A stretch of 64,000 nucleotides of DNA, from assembly GCA_964603725.1 (NCBI GenBank), contig CAZRWW010000013.1, positions 21,872 to 85,871 of the forward strand. The letters are read 5' to 3'. The notes under the pieces are model-generated. The model was not told the origin of the DNA. It ran no database searches and saw nothing but the letters and a program-made list of their open reading frames with translations. The translations under genes and the position numbers were made by a program. Below are positions 1 to 7,178 of the stretch, in pieces. Origin of the DNA: CAZDKK01 sp964603725 (GTDB lineage: Bacteria; Eisenbacteria; RBG-16-71-46; CAIMUX01; WJJG01). Each line of letters opens with the position of its first letter. The first letter of the stretch is position 1.

Positions 1-1
1 A

Positions 2-100
2 GACCTGGACGGGGACCATCCTGTCGCGGCCGGCGTGCACTTCGTTCGCGTGCGCGGCGATGTTTACAATCGTACGGTCCGCGTCGTCTATCTACGCTGA
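2..100 (+). CDS. C-terminal end of a secreted protein with FlgD/T9SS-like tail (partial)
   Basis: Only the last 32 codons are inside the window; the 5' part lies upstream. The translated end has the pattern A-A-G-V-H-F-V-R-V-R and finishes in V-V-Y-L-R before TGA. That is the FlgD Ig-like / type IX-style C-terminal turn and strand seen on five other secreted proteins in this window (ending near 25868, 31787, 45174, 47164 and 56789). Such tails are known on exported or surface proteins of the FCB group. The rest of the protein cannot be judged. Confidence 0.6.
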   Translation, partial: DLDGDHPVAAGVHFVRVRGDVYNRTVRVVYLR

Positions 101-241
101 TTTGCGCGGGATGGCCGCTCGCGCGCGGGCGCTCTTCCCGGGCGAGAATCGCCGTTAGAACTGGCACGCCCGCGGCCGCGGTGGTAGAGTGTCCCTTGGG
201 ACTCGACAAGACGTGATGAGCCACTCCAAACGGACGTCGCG

Positions 242-511
242 ATGGAAATCACGAGTGTCAAAGTCACCTTGGTCGAAGACCCGTCGCTCAAGGCGATCGC
301 CACCTTGACATTCGATGCCTGTTTTGTCGTCAAGGGTATCAAGGTGGTCCAGGGCGAGCGTGGGCTGTTCGTGGCCATGCCGAGCAGACGGCTGCCAGAT
401 GGGACCTACCAGGACGTGGCCTATCCGTCCACCCGGGAGATGACTGAGAAGGTACGCAACCTGGTCCTCGAGCACTACCACAACGCCGCGGGCGTCAGGG
501 TCAAGCACTGA
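242..511 (+). CDS. spoVG: SpoVG family protein
   Basis: The 89-residue product matches SpoVG along its length. It has the N-terminal M-E-I-T-x-V-K-V start, a central F-V-V-K-G-I-K-V segment, and the signature G-L-F-V-A-M-P-S-R-R followed by D-G-x-Y-x-D-V-A-Y-P. SpoVG is a small site-specific DNA/RNA-binding regulator, named for septation in Bacillus but found widely in non-sporulating bacteria. It is a single-gene unit between the end of a secreted protein and the cupin gene on the other strand. Length is normal for the family. No strong promoter is visible upstream. Confidence 0.93.
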   Translation: MEITSVKVTLVEDPSLKAIATLTFDACFVVKGIKVVQGERGLFVAMPSRRLPDGTYQDVAYPSTREMTEKVRNLVLEHYHNAAGVRVKH

Positions 512-601
512 GGCACGGCGCGATCCGCCAGCGAACCTGGCTCGCGCAGCGCCGGGCGATTCGGTGCGCCCGCGCCTCCGTCGCCTTCCGTTCGTCCATC
601 C

Positions 602-967
602 CTATCCGGCTTGGCGGGACGCCTCTTGATCCGGAGCGTGGAACAGGTTCAGAGCCTGGACGGCTTGCCGGCCGATGACGCGGCTCGAGTGTGACACGCC
701 GGGGAAGATCGAGATCATCTGGCCTGGTCCGACGCGCAGGCTCTCGCCCGCCAGCTCGAACTCGAGCGTGCCGTTCTCGACGATCGTGATCTGTTCCTGC
801 GGGTGCGCGTGGGCGGGGAAATCGGAGCCCTCGCGATAGAGGCACCGCACGACCTGCAGATGACGCGTGGCGATGACCTGACGCTCCAGCTCGTTCTGGG
901 CGTCGGCCGCGTCGCTGTCCTTCCAGCTGCCCACCGCATACTTGCCGGGAACCGTCCGACTGCGCAC
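602..967 (-). CDS. small cupin-domain protein
   Basis: A 121-residue single-domain cupin. Motif 1 is visible as G-x5-H-x-H (His53, His55) with Glu58 and a following V-E-N-G turn. Motif 2 is visible as F-P-G-V-S-H. These residues normally bind a divalent metal in a beta-barrel. The substrate cannot be told; small cupins include dioxygenases, isomerases and sensor domains. I chose the GTG at 967 because GAGGAG lies about 7 nt upstream on the minus strand; a longer reading frame (to 1180) lacks a ribosome site and is low in cupin-like sequence. It is divergent from the MFS gene at 1228. Confidence 0.75.
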   Translation of the reverse strand: MRSRTVPGKYAVGSWKDSDAADAQNELERQVIATRHLQVVRCLYREGSDFPAHAHPQEQITIVENGTLEFELAGESLRVGPGQMISIFPGVSHSSRVIGRQAVQALNLFHAPDQEASRQAG

Positions 968-1027
968 GATTCGCTCCTCGCTGCCGTTCGCTCGGCCTTG
1001 CCTTCGAGCCTGCTCACCGATCCGGCT

Positions 1028-1070
1028 GCCGGCGGGCGGACCCGGAGACCCTCCAGGCCCGCCCGCCGGC
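1028..1070. other. 12-bp inverted repeat in the cupin/MFS intergenic region
   Basis: Perfect 12-bp arms at 1028-1039 and 1059-1070 (GCCGGCGGGCGG and its complement) separated by 19 nt, upstream of both divergent genes. It could be a regulatory hairpin or operator; there is no T run, so it is not a standard terminator. Confidence 0.4.
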
Positions 1071-1153
1071 TCTGCTTCTCCCCAATACCATCGGCCGTCC
1101 GTCGGGGATCCTGATTCCGCCATGCCCGGCCCGGATCCCGCCGGTGGACTTCC

Positions 1154-1183
1154 TTGACACTCCCGGCCGGTTCTCGCCATGCT
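1154..1183 (+). promoter_or_regulatory. putative sigma-70 promoter for the MFS gene
   Basis: A perfect -35 TTGACA (1154-1159), an 18-nt spacer and a weak -10 CATGCT (1178-1183). Transcription would start near 1190, right before the perfect hairpin at 1191-1213, about 40 nt upstream of the MFS start codon. Confidence 0.45.
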
Positions 1184-1190
1184 CGCCCGT

Positions 1191-1213
1191 CATCCGTCGC
1201 CGAGCGACGGATG
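1191..1213 (+). promoter_or_regulatory. perfect 10-bp hairpin in the MFS 5' leader
   Basis: CATCCGTCGC and GCGACGGATG flank a 3-nt CGA loop and end 14 nt before the ATG at 1228, next to the Shine-Dalgarno-like AGGGGGTGA. In RNA it would form a tight hairpin beside the ribosome site; in DNA it is a palindromic operator candidate. Confidence 0.5.
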
Positions 1214-1227
1214 CGGTGAGGGGGTGA

Positions 1228-2586
1228 ATGAGGGTTCGGCAGAAGCACCTGACGCGGGTCCTCGGGACCCTCTGGCCGCAGGACCTCGACGGGTCCGAAC
1301 GCCGGGCCTTCCGGCTTCATATCCTCTCGGCCCTGCTCACCGGCTGCTCGGTCAGCATTCTCAACCTCTCGGATACGATCCTGGCCAAGACCCTGAGCGG
1401 ATCGGCCTTCGAGGTCACTCTCCTGAACGTCCTCAACGGCGGCGGCTACCTCGCCTCGGCCTTCTGGGCCGGCGCCATGATGAACCGCCCCAAGGCGCCG
1501 TTCGTCCTCGCGGCCGCCATCGCCGGGCGACTCGGAATGGCGCTGGTGGGCGTCTGGCGCGAGCCGGCCTGGTTTATCGCGATCGTGGGGCTCTCCTGGG
1601 TGGCTGAAGCGATGATCGTCAGCGCCCAGGTCGCGATCATCCAACGCGTCTATCGGCCCCAGAATCGCGAGCAGGTCTTCGGGGCCACTATCTCGGTCAA
1701 CACCGCCGTCCGGCTCGTGCTCACGGTGCTGGCCGGGAAGATCCTCGACTGGAACGAGAACGCCTACGGCCTCGTCTTCGCGATTCTCGGAGTCTGCGGC
1801 TTTGCCGGCTCGCTCCTGATGATGCGCATGGAGGCGGGCGTCGACTACGCGCAGCGGCTCGAGCGCGGCACGCGCGTCGCCCGGGTGCTCAGCGAGCCGG
1901 GCTTCGTCGCCGGGCTGCGCTCGGCGCGCGAGTCGGTGCGGCTGGTGGGCCGGATCCTGCGCGAAGACCCGCCCTTCCGGCGCTTCGAGGCCAACTTCTT
2001 CCTCTACGGCGTGGCCTTCCTGTCGCTGGTGCCGATCGTGCCGCTGTACCTGGTGAACGACCTGGGGCTCGACTACACGCGCATCGGGGTGGCCCGCGGC
2101 CTCATGGGGCAGGCCGGGATGATCCTCTTCTCGCCCCTGATGGGCCGCCTGATGCGGCGCCTGAAGCCGGTGCGGTTCTGCGCGTACGTGTTCGGCTTCC
2201 TGGCCAGCTACCCGATCCTGCTGCTGCTCTCCTGGTTCGCCCCGGGCCAGCTCCAGATCGCCGCCGTCTACGCGGCCTTCCTCTGCTTCGGCGTCGCCAT
2301 GGCCGGCGTGAACCTGGCCTGGAACCTGAGCAGCCTCTACTTCGCCGGCGAGGCCGACCCGAGCGCCTATCAGACGGTCCACACGGTCCTGGTCGGCGGC
2401 CGCGGCATCGGGGCGCCGCTGCTGGGCTACCTGGTGATCCAGATCGCCACCAACCTGCACGGCTTCGCCCTGAGCGCCCTGCTCTTCGGGGTGGCCGCCT
2501 TCCAGATGGCCCGCCTGGCGCGCGCGGCCCAGGCCGGCGCCCGCGCGCGCGGCGCCGGGGCGGCGGGGAGCGCGGCGGTTGATTGA
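1228..2586 (+). CDS. major facilitator superfamily transporter
   Basis: A 452-residue integral membrane protein with about a dozen hydrophobic segments and a cytoplasmic central stretch of charged residues around residues 210-250, the usual 6+6 layout of MFS carriers. The first half has a conserved N-L-S-D-T-I-L-A segment and the gap between helices shows M-M-N-R-P-K. The substrate is not recognisable; drug/metabolite efflux is the common role. The C-terminus is Ala/Arg-rich. The AGGGGGTGA immediately before the ATG supports the start. It stands alone, divergent from the cupin gene, and is followed by kbl after about 110 nt. Confidence 0.8.
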   Translation: MRVRQKHLTRVLGTLWPQDLDGSERRAFRLHILSALLTGCSVSILNLSDTILAKTLSGSAFEVTLLNVLNGGGYLASAFWAGAMMNRPKAPFVLAAAIAGRLGMALVGVWREPAWFIAIVGLSWVAEAMIVSAQVAIIQRVYRPQNREQVFGATISVNTAVRLVLTVLAGKILDWNENAYGLVFAILGVCGFAGSLLMMRMEAGVDYAQRLERGTRVARVLSEPGFVAGLRSARESVRLVGRILREDPPFRRFEANFFLYGVAFLSLVPIVPLYLVNDLGLDYTRIGVARGLMGQAGMILFSPLMGRLMRRLKPVRFCAYVFGFLASYPILLLLSWFAPGQLQIAAVYAAFLCFGVAMAGVNLAWNLSSLYFAGEADPSAYQTVHTVLVGGRGIGAPLLGYLVIQIATNLHGFALSALLFGVAAFQMARLARAAQAGARARGAGAAGSAAVD

Positions 2587-2695
2587 CGCCGGGGCGCCGC
2601 GGTCTCTATACTCCCCCTTCTCGGTTTTGACCGCGGCGGCGTTCGACCCGCCGCGGCGCCCGGGCAGCGGCCAGACATGAAGGAGGATGTGCAGC

Positions 2696-3898
2696 ATGTA
2701 CGGCACGATGAAGGAGGACCTGCGCAAGGGGCTCGAGGAGGTCCGGGGCGCGGGGCTCTACAAGAAGGAGCGCATCATCACCACGCCCCAGGGGCCCGAG
2801 ATCAAGGTCTCGACGGGCGAGACGGTGCTCAATTTCTGCGCCAACAACTACCTGGGCCTCTCCTCGCACCCCAAGCTCATCGACGCGGCGCACCAGGCGC
2901 TCGAGCGCTGGGGCTACGGCATGTCGTCGGTGCGCTTCATCTGCGGCACGCAGGAGCTGCACAAGACCCTCGAGCGCAAGGTCTCCGAGTTCCTCGGCAT
3001 GGAGGACACGATCCTCTATGCCGCCTGCTTCGACGCCAACGGCGGCGTCTTCGAGCCGCTGCTCGACAAGGACTCGGCCATCCTGACCGACGCCCTCAAC
3101 CACGCCTCGGTGATCGACGGCATCCGCCTGTGCAAGGCGCAGCGCTACATCTACAACCACATGGACATGACCGACCTGGAGGCCAAGCTGCAGGAGGCGC
3201 AAGGCGCCAAGCACCGCCTGATCGCGACCGACGGCGTCTTCTCGATGGACGGCGACATCGCGCCCCTGAAGGACATCTGCAAGCTGGCGGAGAAGTACAA
3301 CGCCCTGGTGATGGTCGATGATTCGCACGCCTCGGGCTTCATCGGCAAGACCGGCCGCGGCACGCACGAGTACCACGGCGTGATGGACCGCGTGGACGTG
3401 ATCACGACCACCTTCGGCAAGGCCCTCGGCGGCGCCTCGGGCGGCTGCACCTCGGGCCGCGCCGAGATCATCGAGTGGCTGCGCCAGAAATCGCGCCCCT
3501 ACCTCTTCTCGAACACCCTGGCGCCCGTGGTCGCCGCGGGCACGGCGGCGGTGATGGACCTGCTGACCGCCACGACCGAGCTGCGCGACAAGCTCGAGCG
3601 CAACCAGAAGATGTTCCGCAAGCTGATGACCGAGGCCGGCTTCGACATCCGCCCGGGCGACCATCCGATCGTGCCGATCATGTTCGGCAAGTTCGAGGAC
3701 GACGCCCGGCTGGCCGGCGAGTTCGCCGACCGGCTGCTCAAGCAAGGCATCTACGTGATCGGGTTCTCCTACCCCGTCGTGCCGCGCGGGCAGGCGCGCA
3801 TCCGCGTGCAGCTCTCCGCGGGCCACGAGGAGGAGCACATCCGCAAGGCGGTGGCGGCGTTCACCAAGGTAGGCAAAGAGCTCAAGGTGATCGCCTAG
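2696..3898 (+). CDS. kbl: glycine C-acetyltransferase (2-amino-3-ketobutyrate CoA ligase)
   Basis: A 400-residue PLP enzyme of the alpha-oxoamine synthase family. It cleaves 2-amino-3-ketobutyrate with CoA to glycine and acetyl-CoA, the second step of threonine breakdown. Diagnostic segments include I-N/L-N-F-C-A-N-N-Y-L-G-L near the N-terminus, D-D-S-H-A-S-G-F-I-G, and T-T-F-G-K-A-L-G-G with the PLP-binding lysine at about K242. Length equals that of the family. I use the ATG at 2696 because AGGAGG at 2681-2686 is well spaced for it and too close to the ATG at 2687. The next gene is the threonine dehydrogenase, so both steps are encoded together. Confidence 0.95.
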   Translation: MYGTMKEDLRKGLEEVRGAGLYKKERIITTPQGPEIKVSTGETVLNFCANNYLGLSSHPKLIDAAHQALERWGYGMSSVRFICGTQELHKTLERKVSEFLGMEDTILYAACFDANGGVFEPLLDKDSAILTDALNHASVIDGIRLCKAQRYIYNHMDMTDLEAKLQEAQGAKHRLIATDGVFSMDGDIAPLKDICKLAEKYNALVMVDDSHASGFIGKTGRGTHEYHGVMDRVDVITTTFGKALGGASGGCTSGRAEIIEWLRQKSRPYLFSNTLAPVVAAGTAAVMDLLTATTELRDKLERNQKMFRKLMTEAGFDIRPGDHPIVPIMFGKFEDDARLAGEFADRLLKQGIYVIGFSYPVVPRGQARIRVQLSAGHEEEHIRKAVAAFTKVGKELKVIA

Positions 3899-3916
3899 AG
3901 GGCGACGGGCAGCGAT

Positions 3917-3948
3917 CCCGCTCGCCGCTCCCGCGGGCGGCGAGCGGG
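3917..3948. other. 12-bp hairpin between kbl and tdh
   Basis: Perfect arms CCCGCTCGCCGC (3917-3928) and its complement (3937-3948) around an 8-nt loop. There is no T run, so it may be a processing or stability hairpin between two cotranscribed genes rather than a terminator. Confidence 0.5.
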
Positions 3949-4040
3949 TGGATCGCGGGAAGATCGGGGGCGGGCCCGGCGCGGGTCCGCCCTCGCGGAC
4001 ACCACCCCCGGGGGCGGGGGCGGCGACACGGGAGATTGGG

Positions 4041-5024
4041 ATGGCGAAGAAGAAGATCGAGCGGATCATGGTCACGGGCTCGGTGGGACAGATCGGATCG
4101 GAGCTGACCCTGGCGCTGCGCGCCCGCTACGGGGCCGAGAACGTGGTGGCCTGCGGGCGCAAGACGCCCCCGTCGCCCAAGCTCAAGGAGTCGGGCCCGT
4201 TCGAGTGGGCCGACGTGACCGAGCCCGAGCGGATGAAGGACGTCATCCGCAGATATCGCATCGACACGATCGTCAACATGGCCGCCATCCTCTCGGCCGT
4301 GGGCGAGAAGAACCCGCAGGCCTGCTGGAACGTCAACGTCACGGGGCTGATCAACACCCTCGAGCTCGCGCGCGAGCTCGAGCTCACCCAGGTGCTCTGC
4401 CCCAGCTCGATCGCCGTCTTCGGCGCGGGCTGCCCCCGCACCAACACGCCCAACGACACGGTGCTCAAGCCCGCCACCATGTACGGCGTCACCAAGGTCA
4501 CCGGCGAGCTCCTGTGCGATTACTACGTCAAGCGCTTCAGCGTCGACGCCCGCGGCCTGCGCTACCCGGGCATCATCTCGGCCGAGACCTTGCCCGGGGG
4601 CGGGACGACCGACTACGCGGTCGAGATCTACTACAAGGCGATCGAGCAGAAGCGCTACACCTGCTTCCTGGCCGAGCACACGCGCCTGCCGATGATGTAC
4701 ATGCCCGACTGCATCAAGGCCACCATGGACCTGATGGAGGCCGACTTCGGCCGCCTGAAGCACCACGGCGATTTCAACGTCGGGGCGATGAGCTTCTCGG
4801 CCGGCGAGCTGGCCGCATCGATCCGCAAGCACATCCCCGAGTTCAAGGTCACCTACGAGCCCGACTTCCGCCAGGCGATCGCCGACTCGTGGCCCCAGTC
4901 GCTCGACGACACCGCGGCCCGCGAGGAATGGGGCTGGCGGCCGAGCTACGACCTGGAGGCAATGACGCGCGACATGCTGGACAAGCTGGGCCGGCGGCAC
5001 GCCGAGGGCAAGCTCTACGGCTAG
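4041..5024 (+). CDS. L-threonine 3-dehydrogenase, NAD-dependent epimerase (SDR) type
   Basis: A 327-residue extended SDR protein. The Rossmann motif T-G-S-V-G-Q-I-G-S sits near residues 10-18, and the catalytic Y-x3-K is Tyr148/Lys152 in Y-G-V-T-K. Family-specific segments such as G-L-R-Y-P-G-I-I-S and the G-G-G-T-T-D-Y-A-V-E-I-Y stretch match the short-chain threonine dehydrogenases that oxidise L-threonine to 2-amino-3-ketobutyrate. Position directly after kbl confirms the role in threonine to glycine conversion. The ATG at 4041 follows GGGAG by 6 nt. This type is unrelated to the zinc-dependent Tdh of E. coli. Confidence 0.93.
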   Translation: MAKKKIERIMVTGSVGQIGSELTLALRARYGAENVVACGRKTPPSPKLKESGPFEWADVTEPERMKDVIRRYRIDTIVNMAAILSAVGEKNPQACWNVNVTGLINTLELARELELTQVLCPSSIAVFGAGCPRTNTPNDTVLKPATMYGVTKVTGELLCDYYVKRFSVDARGLRYPGIISAETLPGGGTTDYAVEIYYKAIEQKRYTCFLAEHTRLPMMYMPDCIKATMDLMEADFGRLKHHGDFNVGAMSFSAGELAASIRKHIPEFKVTYEPDFRQAIADSWPQSLDDTAAREEWGWRPSYDLEAMTRDMLDKLGRRHAEGKLYG

Positions 5025-5034
5025 GCGCGGACCT

Positions 5035-5629
5035 CTAGAAGAGAGATTTCACAGCCCCCCAGGTCGTTGACCGGACGGGGCTGAAGCCGGTGACGTGGAC
5101 CCCACTGCCCACGCTGACCTGGGGGGCCATCCAGACGACGCCGGGGTGCTGCCAACCCTCGGGATAAGACGGCCGGCGGGTCGAGGACGTGCTCGGGCAG
5201 CATCCAGAGCACTGCGCCCGGCTCGGCCGTCAGCCCTCCGGCCCAGATGTAGATGTCGGCGGTCGTGTCCACGAAGTTCCCCGTCTGGGTGAGCCAGAAG
5301 GCGGCGCATTCGATTCGAACCTGGCCGAGGTCGTAGCTCTCCGCAAATGCCCCGTAGTAGGGCGGCTGAACACCGGATCCTGACCAGGCGTACCCATTCT
5401 CGAAGGAGCCGTCATGGTCGCGGACGAGCACGCCGGCGCACTACACGTCTTCGAGAGGAAGGATCCGCGTCTCCGCACTGGGTCCGACCTCGTGAGTTCC
5501 GGCCTGCGCCGGCGAACAGAGCTGTAGGCCACCCAGCACGACCAGCAGAAGAAGGGTGAGGCTCAATCGCGGTTTCTCCCCTGCGCCAGCATCGAGTCTA
5601 CGGCCGGGCGGCCGCCAGCGAAACCGCAT
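5035..5629 (-). pseudogene. broken secreted-protein gene (amber stop and frameshift)
   Basis: Read from 5629, the frame begins with a signal peptide (hydrophobic LTLLLLVVLGG then C-S-P-A-Q-A) and stops at a TAG at 5441-5443. The same frame resumes immediately with G-V-L-V-R-D-H-D-G-S-F-E-N-G-Y-A-W, and continues through I-Y-I-W-A-G-G-L to about 5170. There the sensible reading shifts by one, giving Y-P-E-G-W-Q-H-P-G-V-V-W and ending at TAG 5035-5037. The sequence resembles an exoprotein domain I associate with Eisenbacteria-like genomes, with D-G-x-F-E-N-G-Y-A-W. The start may instead be an internal TTG near 5568. Two independent lesions argue for decay, but assembly error is possible. A neighbouring gene for its function is not evident. 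Confidence 0.7.
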
Positions 5630-5674
5630 TCCAGGGTCTGCGGCCGATTGCGCCGTTCATCTCCCCCGGAGCTC

Positions 5675-6415
5675 CTAGAAGTAGCTCTCCTGGTAGACCA
5701 GCGATCCCGCGAAGCGTTCATCGACTAGGAGCGTCGCGTCGCGGATCATCTCGCCCCCCCCGCACAGGTAGAAGTCGAAGGCCGCCGGCGCGAGCTGCGT
5801 TCGGAGATACGCGGTGACGCGCCCGCCAAAGAGCGTGCCCGGGCATGGGGCGGCCGGATCCGGCCGCGTCACGCAGGCGACGTAGCTGCGGGCTGCCGCC
5901 GCCAGTTCGGCCGCAAAGTAGAGCTCGCCCACCTCCCGCACGCCGTGCAGAAGCACGAACCCGCGCAACCCATCCCGCGCCATGGCCACGAAGGGCGCGA
6001 TGCCCGTGCCCGTGGCGACGAGCACGGCGGGCCGCGCCGACGGCCGGAAGATGAAGTGGCCGCGCGGTCCGGTGAAGGTCACGAGATCGCCCGGACCCAG
6101 TTGCGCCAGGGCGGACGCGACGCCCGGGTCTGTCACTTGGCGCACGCACAACGCCAGGGTCGGATGCGCCGGAGCGCTGATGAGCGAGTAGTCGCGCTCG
6201 CCCGCGTCCAGGCGGATGCGGATGTGCTGGCCGGCGGAGAAGGTGAAGCCAGAGGGACGCGTGAACTCGAGCTCGAAGGCGGCCGGCGAGAGCTGCCGGC
6301 GCGCGACCACGGTTGCGCTCCACTGCGCCCCGGGCCCGCGGCGCGCGCTGCCCGGGCCGCCGGCGGTCGCGCCGCTCGCCCCGCCCGCGTCGCCCTCGGC
6401 GCCGGGGCAGGTCAC
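5675..6415 (-). CDS. ferredoxin/flavodoxin-NADP reductase-like oxidoreductase
   Basis: A 246-residue FAD and NAD(P)-binding protein of the FNR superfamily. The FAD domain carries R-D-Y-S-L-I-S (the R-x-Y-S isoalloxazine motif), followed by a V-T-F-T-G-P-R-G-H-F strand. The nucleotide domain has V-A-T-G-T-G-I-A-P-F and C-G-G-G-E-M-I. The C-terminus ends in an aromatic E-S-Y-F, as in bacterial FNRs where a terminal aromatic stacks on FAD. I use the GTG that overlaps the stop of the upstream adenosyltransferase (GTGA), implying translational coupling. It may supply electrons for reducing cob(II)alamin before adenosylation; that pairing is inference from the overlap. Confidence 0.85.
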   Translation of the reverse strand: MTCPGAEGDAGGASGATAGGPGSARRGPGAQWSATVVARRQLSPAAFELEFTRPSGFTFSAGQHIRIRLDAGERDYSLISAPAHPTLALCVRQVTDPGVASALAQLGPGDLVTFTGPRGHFIFRPSARPAVLVATGTGIAPFVAMARDGLRGFVLLHGVREVGELYFAAELAAAARSYVACVTRPDPAAPCPGTLFGGRVTAYLRTQLAPAAFDFYLCGGGEMIRDATLLVDERFAGSLVYQESYF

Positions 6416-7044
6416 GGCGTCCACGGCCGGTCGGGCACGCCCGCCCGGCGGTTGCAGTGGCGCGCCAGCACGAAGAGGTAGTCCGAAAGTCTGTTCAAGT
6501 AGACCACGATCAACCCGAGTTGCTCGTGGGCCTGCGTGACGGCCGGGGCCGGCGCCGGGGTCTCCCCCGGCTCGGGGGCCGGGTGCGCGCCGTGCACGGC
6601 ATCGACCAGGGCAACGACGCGCCGTTCGGCGCGCCGGCAGACGGTACGCGCCACGTGGGCCCAGCAGGCGCTCGCGCTGCCCCCCGGCAGGATGAAGCCG
6701 CGCAGCGGCTCGAGCGTCGCGTCCATCCGATCGATGGCCGCCTCGAGGCCGGCGATCAGGTGCGGCGTTATCTCCAGAAGCGAGGTCTGCGCGGGCGACC
6801 CGGGCGTCGTGGCCAACCACGCGCCCGCCTGCAAGAGATCCGACTGTATGCGCTCGATCTCGCTCTCGAGCTCCGCCGATCCACCCCTCGGCCCATCCCC
6901 CAGCGCCTCGGCCAAGGCGCCCAGCACCGAGTTGAGCTCGTCGAGATCGCCGTAGGCCTCGATGCGCGCATCGTGCTTATCGACCCGCTCCCCGCTGAAG
7001 AGGCTCGTCCGGCCCCGATCCCCGGCGCCCGTGTAGATGCGCAT
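6412..7044 (-). CDS. cob(I)alamin adenosyltransferase, PduO type
   Basis: A 210-residue protein that transfers the adenosyl group of ATP to cob(I)alamin to make coenzyme B12. The N-terminal T-G-A-G-D-R-G-R-T-S-L loop is the ATP-binding signature of PduO-type enzymes. G-D-L-D-E-L-N-S follows, and the C-terminal half has C-R-R-A-E-R-R and L-N-R-L-S-D-Y-L-F-V-L-A-R, both diagnostic. The length is normal. The stop codon overlaps the start of the FNR-like gene by 4 nt, so the two form an operon. Nothing nearby is an obvious B12-dependent enzyme. Confidence 0.93.
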   Translation of the reverse strand: MRIYTGAGDRGRTSLFSGERVDKHDARIEAYGDLDELNSVLGALAEALGDGPRGGSAELESEIERIQSDLLQAGAWLATTPGSPAQTSLLEITPHLIAGLEAAIDRMDATLEPLRGFILPGGSASACWAHVARTVCRRAERRVVALVDAVHGAHPAPEPGETPAPAPAVTQAHEQLGLIVVYLNRLSDYLFVLARHCNRRAGVPDRPWTP

Positions 7045-7178
7045 GGCTGACGCCCCCTTACCCCGACCCGGCGACGGCTCGCCAGCGATCGGCGCCGCCC
7101 CCAGATCTTGCCGCCCCGGGCCAACGCGCGAACGGCCCCTTCCGGGCTGCAGCGGCCCGCAGGCCCCGCCGGTTCACG

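Noticed and set aside
162..176. TGGCACG-like sequence upstream of spoVG resembling sigma-54
   Set aside because: The -24 part fits, but the -12 part is CGGC in place of TTGC, so I do not call it a promoter.
715..2727. Long minus-strand open frame across the MFS gene
   Set aside because: Antisense shadow of the MFS gene. Product is dominated by Arg, Ala, Gly and Glu and has no domain; the cupin end belongs to another frame.
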